Assembly (NCBI GenBank): GCA_017654935.2
Contig: CM065699.1
Coordinates: forward strand, 8,655,638 to 8,719,637
Source of the DNA: Phymorhynchus buccinoides
Lineage: Eukaryota > Mollusca > Gastropoda > Neogastropoda > Raphitomidae
Reading direction: 5' to 3'
DNA length: 64,000 nt
Made by a program: the position numbers and the translations under genes. This document shows positions 1-10,556 of this stretch, one piece after another. The notes beneath the pieces were generated by a model. It made no database searches. It was not told where the DNA came from and saw only the letters and a program-made list of their open reading frames with translations. Numbering within the stretch: position 1 is the first letter of the stretch; the number at the start of each line of letters is the position of its first letter.

Positions 1-3000
1 GCCTTCATGCTGCACTGTGTGCTGTGACTGGTAGAATTGACATCTGTCCACTGCCTTCATGCTGCACTGTGTGTGACTGGTAGAATTGACATCTGTCCAC
101 TGCCTTCATGCTGCATAGTGTGTGACTGGTAGAATTGACATATGTCCACTGCCTTCATGTGTTGGTGTGTGTGACTGGTAGAATTGACATATGTGCTGCC
201 ATAGTGTGTGGACTGGTAGAATTGTTGTGCATAGTGTCGTGACTGGTAGAATTGACATCTGTCCACTGCCTTCATGCTGCATTGTGTGTTGTGACTGGTA
301 GAATTGACATATGTCCACTGCCTTCATGCTGCACTGTGTGTGACTGGTAGAATTGACATATGTCCACTGCCTTCATGCTGCATTGTGTGCTGTGACTGGT
401 AGAATTGACATCTGTCCACTGCCTTCATGCTGCATTGTGTGCTGTGACTGGTAGAATTGACATATGTCCACTGCCTTCATGCTGCATTGTGTTGTGACTG
501 GTAGAATTGACATCTGTCCACTGCCTTCATGCTGCATTGTGTGTGACTGGTAGAATTGACATCTGTCCACTGCCTTCATGCTGCATTGTGTGTTGTGACT
601 GGTAGAATTGACATATGTCATGCCTTCATGCATGCACTGTGTGTGACTGGTAGAATTGACATCTGTCCACTGTCCACATTATGTCCACGCCTTCTTCATG
701 CTGCACTGTGTGCTGTGACTGGTCATGCTGCCACTGCCTTCATGCTGCATGTGTGCTGTGACTGGTAGAATTGACATCTGTCCACTGCCTTCATGCTGCA
801 TTGTGTGTGTGACTGGTAGAATTGACATCTGTCCACTGCCTTCATGCTGCATTGTGTGTGACTGGTAGAATTGACATCTGTCCACTGCCTTCATGCTGCA
901 CTGTGTGCTGTGACTGGTAGAATTGACATCTGTCCACTGCCTTCATGCTGCATAGTCTGTGTGCTGTGACTGGTAGAATTGACATATGTCCACTGCCTTC
1001 ATGCTGCACTGTGTGCTGTGACTGGTAGAATTGACATCTGTCCACTGCCTTCATGCTGCACTGTGTGCTGTGACTGGTAGAATTGACATATGTCCACTGC
1101 CTTCATGCTGCACTTCAGAATGACATGTCCACTGCCTTCATGCTGCATTGTGTGCTGTGACTGGTAGAATTGACATATGTCCACTGCCTTCATGCTGCAT
1201 TGTGTGCTGTGACTGGTAGAATTGACATATGTCCACTGCCTTCATGCTGCATGTGTGTGTGACTGGTAGAATTGACATATGTCCACTGCCTTCATGCTGC
1301 ATAGTGTTGTGACTGGTAGAATTGACATCTGTCCACTGCCTTCATGTGCAGTTGTGACTGGTATTGACATATGTCCACTGCCTTCATGCTGCATTGTGTG
1401 CTGTGACTGGTAGAATTGACATATGTCCACTGCCTTCATGCTGCACTGTGTGACATCTGTCCACTGCCTTCATGCTGCACTGGTAGAATTGACATATGTC
1501 CATGCCTGTCCACTGCCTTCATGCTGCAGTGTGCTGTGACTGGTAGAATTGACATCTGTCCACTGCCTTCATGCTGCACTGTGTGTGTGACTGGTAGAAT
1601 TGACATCTGTCCACTGCCTTCATGCTGCACTGTGTGCTGTGACTGGTAGAATTGACATCTGTCCACTGCCTTCATGCTGCATTTGTGACTGGTAGAATTG
1701 ACATCTGTCCACTGCCTTCATGCTGCACTGTGTGTTGTGACTGGTAGAATTGACATCTGTCCACTGCCTTCATGCTGCACTGTGTGCTGTGACTGGTAGA
1801 ATTGACATCTGTCCACTGCCTTCATGCTGCATTGTGTGTGCTGTGACTGGTAGAATTGACATATGTCCACTGCCTTCATGCTGCATTGTGTGCTGTGACT
1901 GGTAGAATTGACATATGTCCACTGCCTTCATGCTGCATTGTGTGCTGTGACTGGTAGAATTGACATATGTCCACTGCCTTCATGCTGCATTGTGTGCTGT
2001 GACTGGTAGAATTGACATATGTCCACTGCCTTCATGCTGCATTGTGTGCTGTGACTGGTAGAATTGACATCTGTCCACTGCCTTCATGCTGCATTGTGTG
2101 TTGTGACTGGTAGAATTGACATCTGTCCACTGCCTTCATGCTGCACTGTGTGCTGTGACTGGTAGAATTGACATCTGTCCACTGCCTTCATGCTGCATTG
2201 TGTGTTGTGACTGGTAGAATTGACATCTGTCCACTGCCTTCATGCTGCATTGTGTGTGTGACTGTGAATTGACATCTGTCCACTGTAGAACTGGTAGAAT
2301 TGACATCTGTCCACTGCCTTCATGCTGCATAGTGTGTGACTGGTAGAATTGACATCTGTCCACTGCCTTCATGCTGCATAGTGTGTGACTGGTAGAATTG
2401 ACATATGTCCACTGCCTTCATGCTGCATAGTGTGTGACTGGTAGAATTGACATATGTCCACTGCCTTCATGCTGCATTGTGTGCTGTGACTGGTAGAATT
2501 GACATGTCCACTGCCTTCATGCTGCAGTGTGCTGTGACTGGTAGAATTGACATCTGTCCACTGCCTTCATGCTGCATGTGTGTGTGACTGGTAGAATTGA
2601 CATCTGTCCACTGCCTTCATGCTGCATTGTGTGTGACTGGTAGAATTGACATCTGTCCACTGCCTTCATGCTGCACTGTGTGCTGTGACTGGTAGAATTG
2701 ACATATGTCCACTGCCTTCATGCTGCACTGTGTGCTGTGACTGGTAGAATTGACATCTGTCCACTGCCTTCATGCTGCACTGTGTGCTGTGACTGGTAGA
2801 ATTGACATCTGTCCACTGCCTTCATGCTGCACTGTGTGCTGTGACTGGTAGAATTGACATATGTCCACTGCCTTCATGCTGCATTGTGTGCTGTGACTGG
2901 TAGAATTGACATCTGTCCACTGCCTTCATGCTGCACTGTGTGCTGTGACTGGTAGAATTGACATCTGTCCACTGCCTTCATGCTGCACTGTGTGCTGTGA

Positions 3001-6000
3001 CTGGTAGAATTGACATCTGTCCACTGCCTTCATGCTGCATTGTGTGCTGTGACTGGTAGAATTGACATCTGTCCACTGCCTTCATGCTGCACTGTGTGCT
3101 GTGACTGGTAGAATTGACATCTGTCCACTGCCTTCATGCTGCACTGTGTGCTGTGACTGGTAGAATTAACATCTGTCCACTGCCTTCATGCTGCACTGTG
3201 TGCTGTGACTGGTAGAATTGACATCTGTCCACTGCCTTCATGCTGCATTGTGACTGGTTGTGACTGGTAGAATTAGAATTAACATCTGTCCACTGCCTTC
3301 ATGCTGCATAGTGTGCTGTGACTGGTAGAATTGTGTCCACTGCACATGCTGCATGTGTGCTGTGACTGGTAGAATTAACATCTGTCCACTGCCTTCATGC
3401 TGCACTGTGTGCTGTGACTGGTAGAATTGACATCTGTCCACTGCCTTCATGCTGCACTGTGTGTGACTGGTAGAATTGACATCTGTCCACTGCCTTCATG
3501 CTGCATTGTGTGCTGTGACTGGTAGAATGACATCTGTCCACTGCCTTCATGCTGCATTGTGTGTTGTGACTGGTAGAATTGACATCTGTCCACTGCCTTC
3601 ATGCTGCATTGTGTGTGACTGGTAGAATTGACATATGTCCACTGCCTTCATGCTGCACTTGTGTGTTGTGACTGGTAGAATTGACATCTGTCCACTGCCT
3701 TCATGCTGCACTGTGTGCTGTGACTGGTAGAATTGACATCTGTCCACTGCCTTCATGCTGCATTGTGTGTGACTGGTAGAATTGACTGTCCACTGCCTTC
3801 ATGCTGCAATGCTGTGACTGGTAGAATTGACATATGTCCACTGCCTTCATGCTGCATTGTGTGCTGTGACTGGTAGAATTGACATCTGTCCACTGCCTTC
3901 ATGCTGCATTGTGTGTGACTGGTAGAATTGACATCTGTCCACTGCCTTCATGCTGCACTGTGTGCTGTGACTGGTAGAATTGACATCTGTCCACTGCCTT
4001 CATGCTGCATTGTGCTGTGACTGGTAGAATTGACATCTGTCCACTGCCTTCATGCTGCATTGTGTGTGACTGGTAGAATTGACATCTGTCCACTGCCTTC
4101 ATGCTGCATTGTGTGCTGTGACTGGTAGAATTGACATCTGTCCACTGCCTTCATGCTGCACTGTGTGCTGTGACTGGTAGAATTGACATCTGTCCACTGC
4201 CTTCATGCTGCAGTGTGTGTTGTGACTGGTAGAATTGACATCTGTCCACTGCCTTCATGCTGCACTGTGTGCTGTGACTGGTAGAATTGACATCTGTCCA
4301 CTGCCTTCATGCTGCACTGTGTGCTGTGACTGGTAGAATTGACATATGTCCACTGCCTTCATGCTGCATGTGTGTGTGACTGGTAGAATTGACATCTGTC
4401 CACTGCCTTCATGCTGCACTGTGTGTGTGACTGGTAGAATTGACATATGTCCACTGCCTTCATGCTGCACTGTGTGCTGTGACTGGTAGAATTGACATCT
4501 GTCCACTGCCTTCATGCTGCACTGTGTGCTGTGACTGGTAGAATTGACATCTGTCCACTGCCTTCATGCTGCATTGTGTGCTGTGAATGTGTGCTGGTAG
4601 AATTGACATCTGTCCACTGCCTTCATGCTGCAGTGTGCTGTGAATGGTAGAATTGACATCTGTCCACTGCCTTCATGCTGCATTGTGTGCTGTGACTGGT
4701 AGAATTGACATCTGTCCACTGCCTTCATGCTGCATTGTGTGCTGTGACTGGTAGAATTGACATCTGTCCACTGCCTTCATGCTGCATTGTGTGTGACTGG
4801 TAGAATTGACATCTGTCCACTGCCTTCATGCTGCATTGTGTGTTGTGACTGGTAGAATTGACATCTGTCCACTGCCTTCATGCTGCACTGTGTGTGCTGT
4901 GACTGGTAGAATTGACATCTGTCCACTGCCTTCATGCTGCACTGTGTGCTGTGACTGGTAGAATTGACATCTGTCCACTGCCTTCATGCTGCATGTGTGC
5001 TGTGACTGGTAGAATTGACATCTGTCCACTGCCTTCATGCTGCATTGTGTGTGACTGGTAGAATTGACATCTGTCCACTGCCTTCATGCTGCATGTGTGC
5101 TGTGACTGGTAGAATTGACATCTGTCCACTGCCTTCATGCTGCATTGTGTGTGACTGGTAGAATTGACATCTGTCCACTGCCTTCATGCTGCACTGTGTG
5201 TGTGACTGGTAGAATTGACATCTGTCCACTGCCTTCATGCTGCATTGTGTGTGTGACTGGTAGAATTGACATCTGTCCACTGCCTTCATGCTGCACTGTG
5301 TGTGACTGGTAGAATTGACATCTGTCCACTGCCTTCATGCTGCATTGTGTGTGACTGGTAGAATTGACATATGTCCACTGCCTTCATGCTGCACTGTGTG
5401 TGACTGGTAGAATTGACATCTGTCCACTGCCTTCATGCTGCACTGTGTGTGACTGGTAGAATTGACATCTGTCCACTGCCTTCATGCTGCACTGTAGAAT
5501 TGACATCTGTCCACTGCCTTCATGCTGCATTGTGTGTGACTGGTAGAATTGGTCCACTGAATGCTGCACTGTGTGTGACTGGTAGAATTGACATGTCCAC
5601 TGCCTTCATGCTGCACTGTGTGTGACTGGTAGAATTGACATCTGTCCACTGCCTTCATGCTGCACTGTGTGTGACTGGTAGAATTGACATATGTCCACTG
5701 CCTTCATGCTGTACTGTGTGTGACTGGTAGAATTGACATCTGTCCACTGCCTTCATGCTGCATTGTGTGTGACTGGTAGAATTGACATCTGTCCACTGCC
5801 TTCATGCTGCACTGTGTGTGACTGGTAGAATTGACATCTGTCCACTGCCTTCATGCTGCACTGTGTGCACTGTGACTGGTAGAATTGACATCTGTCCACT
5901 GCCTTCATGCTGCACTGTGTGTGACTGGTAGAATTGACATATGTCCACTGCCTTCATGCTGCATTGTGTGTGACTGGTAGAATTGACATCTGTCCACTGC

Positions 6001-7055
6001 CTTCATGCTGCACTGTGTGTGACTGGTAGAATTGACATCTGTCCACTGCCTTCATGCTGCACTGTGTGTGTGACTGGTAGAATTGACATCTGTCCACTGC
6101 CTTCATGCTGCACTGTGTGTGTGACTGGTAGAATTGACATCTGTCCACTGCCTTCATGCTGCATTGTGTTGTGACTGGTAGAATTGACATCTGTCCACTG
6201 CCTTCATGCTGCACTGTGTGTTGTGACTGGTAGAATTGACATCTGTCCACTGCCTTCATGCTGCATTGTGTGTTGTGACTGGTAGAATTGACATATGTCC
6301 ACTGCCTTCATGACATGTCACTGCCTGCTGCACTGTGACTGGTAGAATTGACATCTGTCCACTGCCTTCATGCTGCATTGTGTGCTGTGACTGGTAGAAT
6401 TGACATCTGTCCACTGCCTTCATGCTGCATTGTGTGTTGTGACTGGTAGAATTGACATCTGTCCACTGCCTTCATGCTGCATTGTGTGTGTGACTGGTAG
6501 AATTGACATATGTCCACTGCCTTCATGCTGCATTGTGTGCTGTGACTGGTAGAATTGACATCTGTCCACTGCCTTCATGCTGCAGTGTGTGTGTGTGTGA
6601 CTGGTAGAATTGACATCTGTCCACTGCCTTCATGCTGCATTGTGTTGTGACTGGTAGAATTGACATCTGTCCACTGCCTTCATGCTGCATTGTGTGTGAC
6701 TGGTAGAATTGACATCTGTCCACTGCCTTCATGCTGCATTGTGTTGTGACTGGTAGAATTGACATCTGTCCACTGCCTTCATGCTGCATAGTGTGTGACT
6801 GGTAGAATTGACATCTGTCCACTGCCTTCATGCTGCATAGTGTGTGACTGGTAGAATTGACATCTGTCCACTGCCTTCATGCTGCATCGTGTGTGACTGG
6901 TAGAATTGACATCTGTCCACTGCCTTCATGCTGCAGTGTGCTGTGACTGGTAGAATTGACATCTGTCCACTGCCTTCATGCTGCATAGTGTGTGACTGGT
7001 AGAATTGACATCTGTCCACTGCCTTCATGCTGCACTGTGTGCTGTGACTGGTAGA
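1..7055. repeat. 49-52 bp minisatellite array upstream of receptor A
   Basis: About 140 head-to-tail units with core GACTGGTAGAATTGACATCT, then GTCCACTGCCTTCATGCTGC and a variable linker. Linker variants CACTGTG, CATTGTG, CATAGTG, CAGTGTG and CATCGTG, followed by TGTGAC, TGCTGTGAC or TTGTGAC, give units of 49, 51 or 52 bp. A second variable site is CATCTGTCC or CATATGTCC. Unit types cluster: the 52-bp CACTGTGTGCT form dominates about 2640-3230 and 49-bp forms dominate about 5040-6170, a sign of local homogenisation. A few units are truncated or scrambled (for example 1100-1130, 2270-2300, 6310-6335). Many short reading frames exist on both strands but they are by-products of the repeat. The array starts before the window and stops at the receptor start codon. 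Confidence 0.97.
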
Positions 7056-8072
7056 ATGGAGAACTGGCACCACCTGAAAATGGATGCTGGAGTTAATCTA
7101 CTCCGAGATGCAAGAAGGCTTATCCTTGACATTGGCTATTCTGTTTCCTTGGCCTTGGGGCTTTTCGGTAATGTAATGACCATTCTAATAATGCTTCGTC
7201 TTCCTTCATCCACATCCAGTGTTTTCTTCATAGTTCTGGCCGTGTGTAATCAGTTAACTCTGTCAATGCCATTGGACCATTTCCTCTACTATGTGTTGCA
7301 TCTCGAAAGGACACGTAGAACAGTTGCATGGCTGTGCAAGGTTTACTGGTTCGTGTTTCGCATATCATTACCTATATCGTCCTGGATGCTGGTATCACTC
7401 TCTATGCTCAGAGCTGCCTCTGTGCTGTGGCCACTTCGTGTCAATGCTGGGTGGACAGTGAACAAGTCACGAGCTGTTGTTGCTACAGTGGTCATCATTA
7501 GTATTGTGGTCAATTGTCATTTTCTGTATGGATATGATATGCGTGGCAGAAAGTGTCGTTTACCTCAGTCAGGAACATATATCTGGTTCATGACCACTGT
7601 TTATCAAGCTATGCGACTAGTTGAATTTTCTTTACTTCCTTTCCTATTTTTGATGGCGAGCAACATTGTTCTGGTGCGGGCACTGGCCAGATCTGTCAGA
7701 ACAAACCAACGTCTTTCTGTACAACAAGCCAGCAGCCAGGATTCCAGACAACAGAAATTGTCTTCACTGACTGTCACCTTGGTTGCTTCCAGCGCTGTAT
7801 GTTTTTGCGCAACAATGCCAGTGGTTATTCATAATTGGTTCTATCTCATAAAGGCAATTCGTGTTGATGTCCCCATAGTACGCAGACAGTACGCAATATT
7901 CCGTGTAGTCTCCGTTGCCCTGGTGTGCATTAACAGTGCCATCAACTTCTACTTGTACTGTTTGACTGGCATGAAGTTCAGAGCAGAGTTCTTGAAGCTT
8001 GTTGTGGATTTGAATGGCATTTTCCGTAAGAGAAAGACAATGAGCACTGAGCACAGTCCATGCACAACATGA
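7056..8072 (+). CDS. Receptor A: rhodopsin-class (class A) G-protein-coupled receptor, orphan
   Basis: Intact 338-residue single-exon frame with seven hydrophobic segments, so a plasma-membrane receptor. Landmarks: GN at 38-39 (N1.50) in TM1; TM2 about 55-78 with Asn65 where the sodium-site Asp2.50 is expected; Cys94 (3.25) before TM3, with a partner Cys in the second extracellular loop (GRKCRLP); Arg119 exactly 25 residues after Cys94, i.e. R3.50, but in the context LRA rather than D/E-R-Y; Trp125-Pro126 starting loop 2; TM6 reads ATMP where CWxP is usual; TM7 has NSAINFYLY, i.e. N7.49 and Y7.53 but Phe for Pro7.50. The C-terminal tail is short and basic (FRKRKTM). I chose ATG 7056; upstream the frame runs into the minisatellite with no ATG, only a TTG at 7005. 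Met9 (7080) is an alternative start. Peptide-receptor-like or chemosensory receptors of molluscs are the closest type I know; the ligand cannot be read from the sequence. Confidence 0.9.
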   Translation: MENWHHLKMDAGVNLLRDARRLILDIGYSVSLALGLFGNVMTILIMLRLPSSTSSVFFIVLAVCNQLTLSMPLDHFLYYVLHLERTRRTVAWLCKVYWFVFRISLPISSWMLVSLSMLRAASVLWPLRVNAGWTVNKSRAVVATVVIISIVVNCHFLYGYDMRGRKCRLPQSGTYIWFMTTVYQAMRLVEFSLLPFLFLMASNIVLVRALARSVRTNQRLSVQQASSQDSRQQKLSSLTVTLVASSAVCFCATMPVVIHNWFYLIKAIRVDVPIVRRQYAIFRVVSVALVCINSAINFYLYCLTGMKFRAEFLKLVVDLNGIFRKRKTMSTEHSPCTT

Positions 8073-8277
8073 CAAATGACCTCATGGTGTTACATCTTTC
8101 CATCAGGCACAGTAAAATAGTATGGAGATTAGCAGTTGTTTATAGCACGTTCCTTGTATGGTATGTTCTGTGAACTGATGTTTAATGGTGACACGCGAGA
8201 TGATTACTGCAGACATTATATTGCACTTTTATCGTTGGATTAGGCCTATAATATTTGCACGCACGCACACGCGCACG

Positions 8278-8347
<70 letters not shown>

Positions 8348-8977
8348 GAGCTCTATCTCTCTCTCTCTTATGTCATATAAAATATATTTTATATATATTG
8401 CATAAAATATACAGGGGTTCTTTAATACAACGTTAGTGTAAAATAAGCCTTATATGACCCATTTATTCAATTAATCAATTCATAGATGCTACAATCTTTG
8501 TGCTAATCCATGCTGTATTCTTTAACCTTGATCCATGCAAACTATGACACCCCTGGGACACATCATGGAGCTGAAAAACAGTTTATTAGTGTGGGAGGGG
8601 GTAATTTTAAGAACAATCGGGTTATGGTTTACAACATTATTTGATTTATTTCCCTTGCTTTTGACTGTGACTGTCAGCTGTTTTGGGAAAAGGTTTTTGC
8701 TATCCACCTCATGTTCTCGCCTTCCAATGTCAACGTATTGTTCTTTCCGTTTCATGAAAATAATCATAACCTAATCCTAACCCTATCCCTTACCCGCAGA
8801 ATGTTGCTTCCTAGTGAGCTGACTGCGTTCATGTTGACGGTCTGCGAGTAGCCAGGCGTGTGTGTGTGTGTGTACTTGAGTAGCTCCCCTGACTGGCCTC
8901 GTTTTGACTTTTAAAGCAATGGTGGTTACAATCTTTTGTGGCAGAAACAGCTAAAACAACTAAACTCCTTGATGTTT
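8073..8977. other. 3' flank of receptor A with (CA)n and (CT)n tracts
   Basis: No gene seen. A GCAC-rich then pure (CA)n tract runs 8259-8342, followed by a short (CT)n at 8352-8370 and AT-rich sequence. No canonical AATAAA was found close to the receptor stop. Positions 8766-8790 hold a few degenerate CCTAA/CCCTA motifs, too short to call a telomeric repeat. A short (GT)n sits at 8860-8872. Confidence 0.7.
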
Positions 8978-9628
8978 CTAGCCAATTCTTTGAGACTGAG
9001 GTGGTGGTGAGGCGTCCATGAAGTGCCAGAGTGCCTCATACATCTCTTCAGGGGGGATATTGGCATACAAACCAACAACATCGATGGTCACCAGCTGGAC
9101 GTCAGGGCCAAATGGTCCGTAAGTCTCATTCCACTCTTTGAGAAGACTGAGCACATGGGTAGAGTCCTTGATGTAGGAGGGCAGTCCAGTGACAAGCTCA
9201 TGCAGCCAGGTGTCTGCTAGTTTAGAAAGGTTCTCCGTAGGACCACTGCATCCGATGGGACGATCTGGTGGATTGGTGAGGGACTTATGCACCTTTGGGA
9301 GGTGATAGAACTGTGGGGTTCTCACACACTTCACCTCAACTAGTGCCCAATTACGCGTTGTCTTGTTGATGGCACTGTTCTGGTATAAGCGTCTGACTAA
9401 TTTGTTAGACAGCTCGGCAACTTTGGGTGTTGGGTTGTTTTCTACCTCAACATAATGGGAAGTGTTGCCGAGCTGGCTGATGCCCTCCCCAATGTAGTCA
9501 TCGACGTTTTGGACAACAACAGCGCCTCCTTTGTCTGCACTGCTGATTCTGATCTTGCGATCAAGACCAGTTACAAGAACTTGGCATCTTGAAACAGCTG
9601 TCGTGGACTGGGCTCTGTCTTGCCTCCC
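8978..9628 (-). pseudogene. Penelope-like retroelement reverse transcriptase fragment
   Basis: One open frame of about 216 codons read right to left. It contains SSADKGGAVVV, FYHLPKVHKSLTNPP, a degraded R-P-I-(V-S)-G block followed by CSGPTENLS, LPSYIKDSTHVLSLL, and VTIDVVGLYANIP, whose Asp is the motif-A catalytic residue. These are hallmarks of the RT N-terminal and finger/palm region of Penelope-like elements (established family knowledge, recognised by eye). It is cut off at a TAG (8978-8980) before the catalytic YADD motif, and the upstream end also meets an in-frame TAG (9629-9631), so it is truncated at both ends with no endonuclease. This copy lacks six bases present in the 46106-46762 copy, which removes the Val-Ser of the RPIVSG block. 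The GTG at 9332-9334 is not a real start. Confidence 0.85.
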
Positions 9629-9808
9629 CTAAAAAGGAGGAAAAACTAAACTAGCACTCTATGTTTTTTAGAACATAGATCAAAATACCAAGACAGACAG
9701 ACAGATAAGAATCTATTCTACGAACAAGGAAGATAGACATGGAAAGTGCATGTTTGAGCTACACTACATAAGAATTAACCCACAAGTTCGAGACAAATTA
9801 AAGTATGT

Positions 9809-9838
9809 CTGTTCTCTTTATATATATAAAGAGAACAG
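9809..9838. repeat. Perfect 30-bp palindrome
   Basis: CTGTTCTCTTTA, then TATATA, then the exact reverse complement of the first arm. The outer half-arms resemble AGAACA steroid-receptor half-sites, but orientation and spacing are not those of a known element. Identical in the duplicate at 46944-46973. Confidence 0.9.
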
Positions 9839-9860
9839 TTTTATCAATTATTATAAAACT

Positions 9861-10556
9861 CGTCCCACTATCTTTATAGATATACATATCCCACATGTAT
9901 CTGTTCCAGGTCGGAGGACGTTAAACGGATGTTCATCATCAAGTAGAGGGTGACGTTAGATTTGGGTAACAACAGATACCTTCTATGATCCTGTTACCAT
10001 ATGCTTCCTTAGCTGTTTAATTAAAATTCATCACTCTTTGTCCTTTAATTTACGTTCCCATGTTATGTAATGATTTTTCAGACAAACAAATATTGTGCAA
10101 GCACGAAACTTACATTAAGCCCTTCCTGTCATAGACAGAACATTTACAGGAACGAATGTTTTGCAGTTCTACTCCTATAAAACTAGTAATTTTTCGTTCT
10201 CTTATTCCAACAACTGACCAATTTATTTTCTTAGGTGGTCAGATTTTCTTAGGTGGTCAAAAGTCGGTCCTCTAATTCCAGTGCAAATACGCAAAATGGC
10301 TTACATTACGGTTAACAGAATAATTGGACAAAGGTGATTATTTGGAGTAACAAACATGGGATCTTACACCGCGCCAGGAAAGAGTTAACACAAGTAGTTG
10401 GGTTGACGAATGTAGTTTCCAAGGTGTCAACGAAAAGTGGTCGACAAAAAGTGGTTGGGTTCGACAAAAGTGGTTGGTCGAAAAATGGTGTTTTACGTCC
10501 TCTCGGTCTCGAACAGACACATATGGGACATTTGTAGATACAAAGATGGTGGGAAC
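9861..10556. mobile_element. Possible non-autonomous element bounded by ~66-bp inverted repeats
   Basis: The left arm 9861-9926 (CGTCCCACTATC... ending in GGACGTTAAAC) matches, at roughly three quarters identity by eye, the reverse complement of 10490-10556. The interior is AT-rich and non-coding. Just inside the right arm, 10435-10489 holds short repeats of GTCGACAAAAGTGGTTG. Could be a decayed DNA transposon or a MITE. No transposase frame was seen. Target-site duplications are not obvious. Confidence 0.45.

Noticed and set aside
57..6831. Dozens of 60-100 residue open frames with MKAVDRCQFYQS and HEGSGQMSILPVT repeats
   Set aside because: They are translations of the 49-52 bp minisatellite; frame changes with each unit length and no frame persists across the array.
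7005..7055. N-terminal extension of receptor A into the repeat
   Set aside because: It begins at TTG and reads repeat sequence; the first ATG is 7056, at the repeat boundary. Same for TTG 29898 before receptor B.
1..7055. CRISPR array
   Set aside because: Repeats are head to tail without unique spacers, in eukaryotic DNA.
8766..8792. Interstitial telomeric repeat
   Set aside because: Only a few degenerate CCTAA/CCCTA motifs, shorter than chance-level concern.
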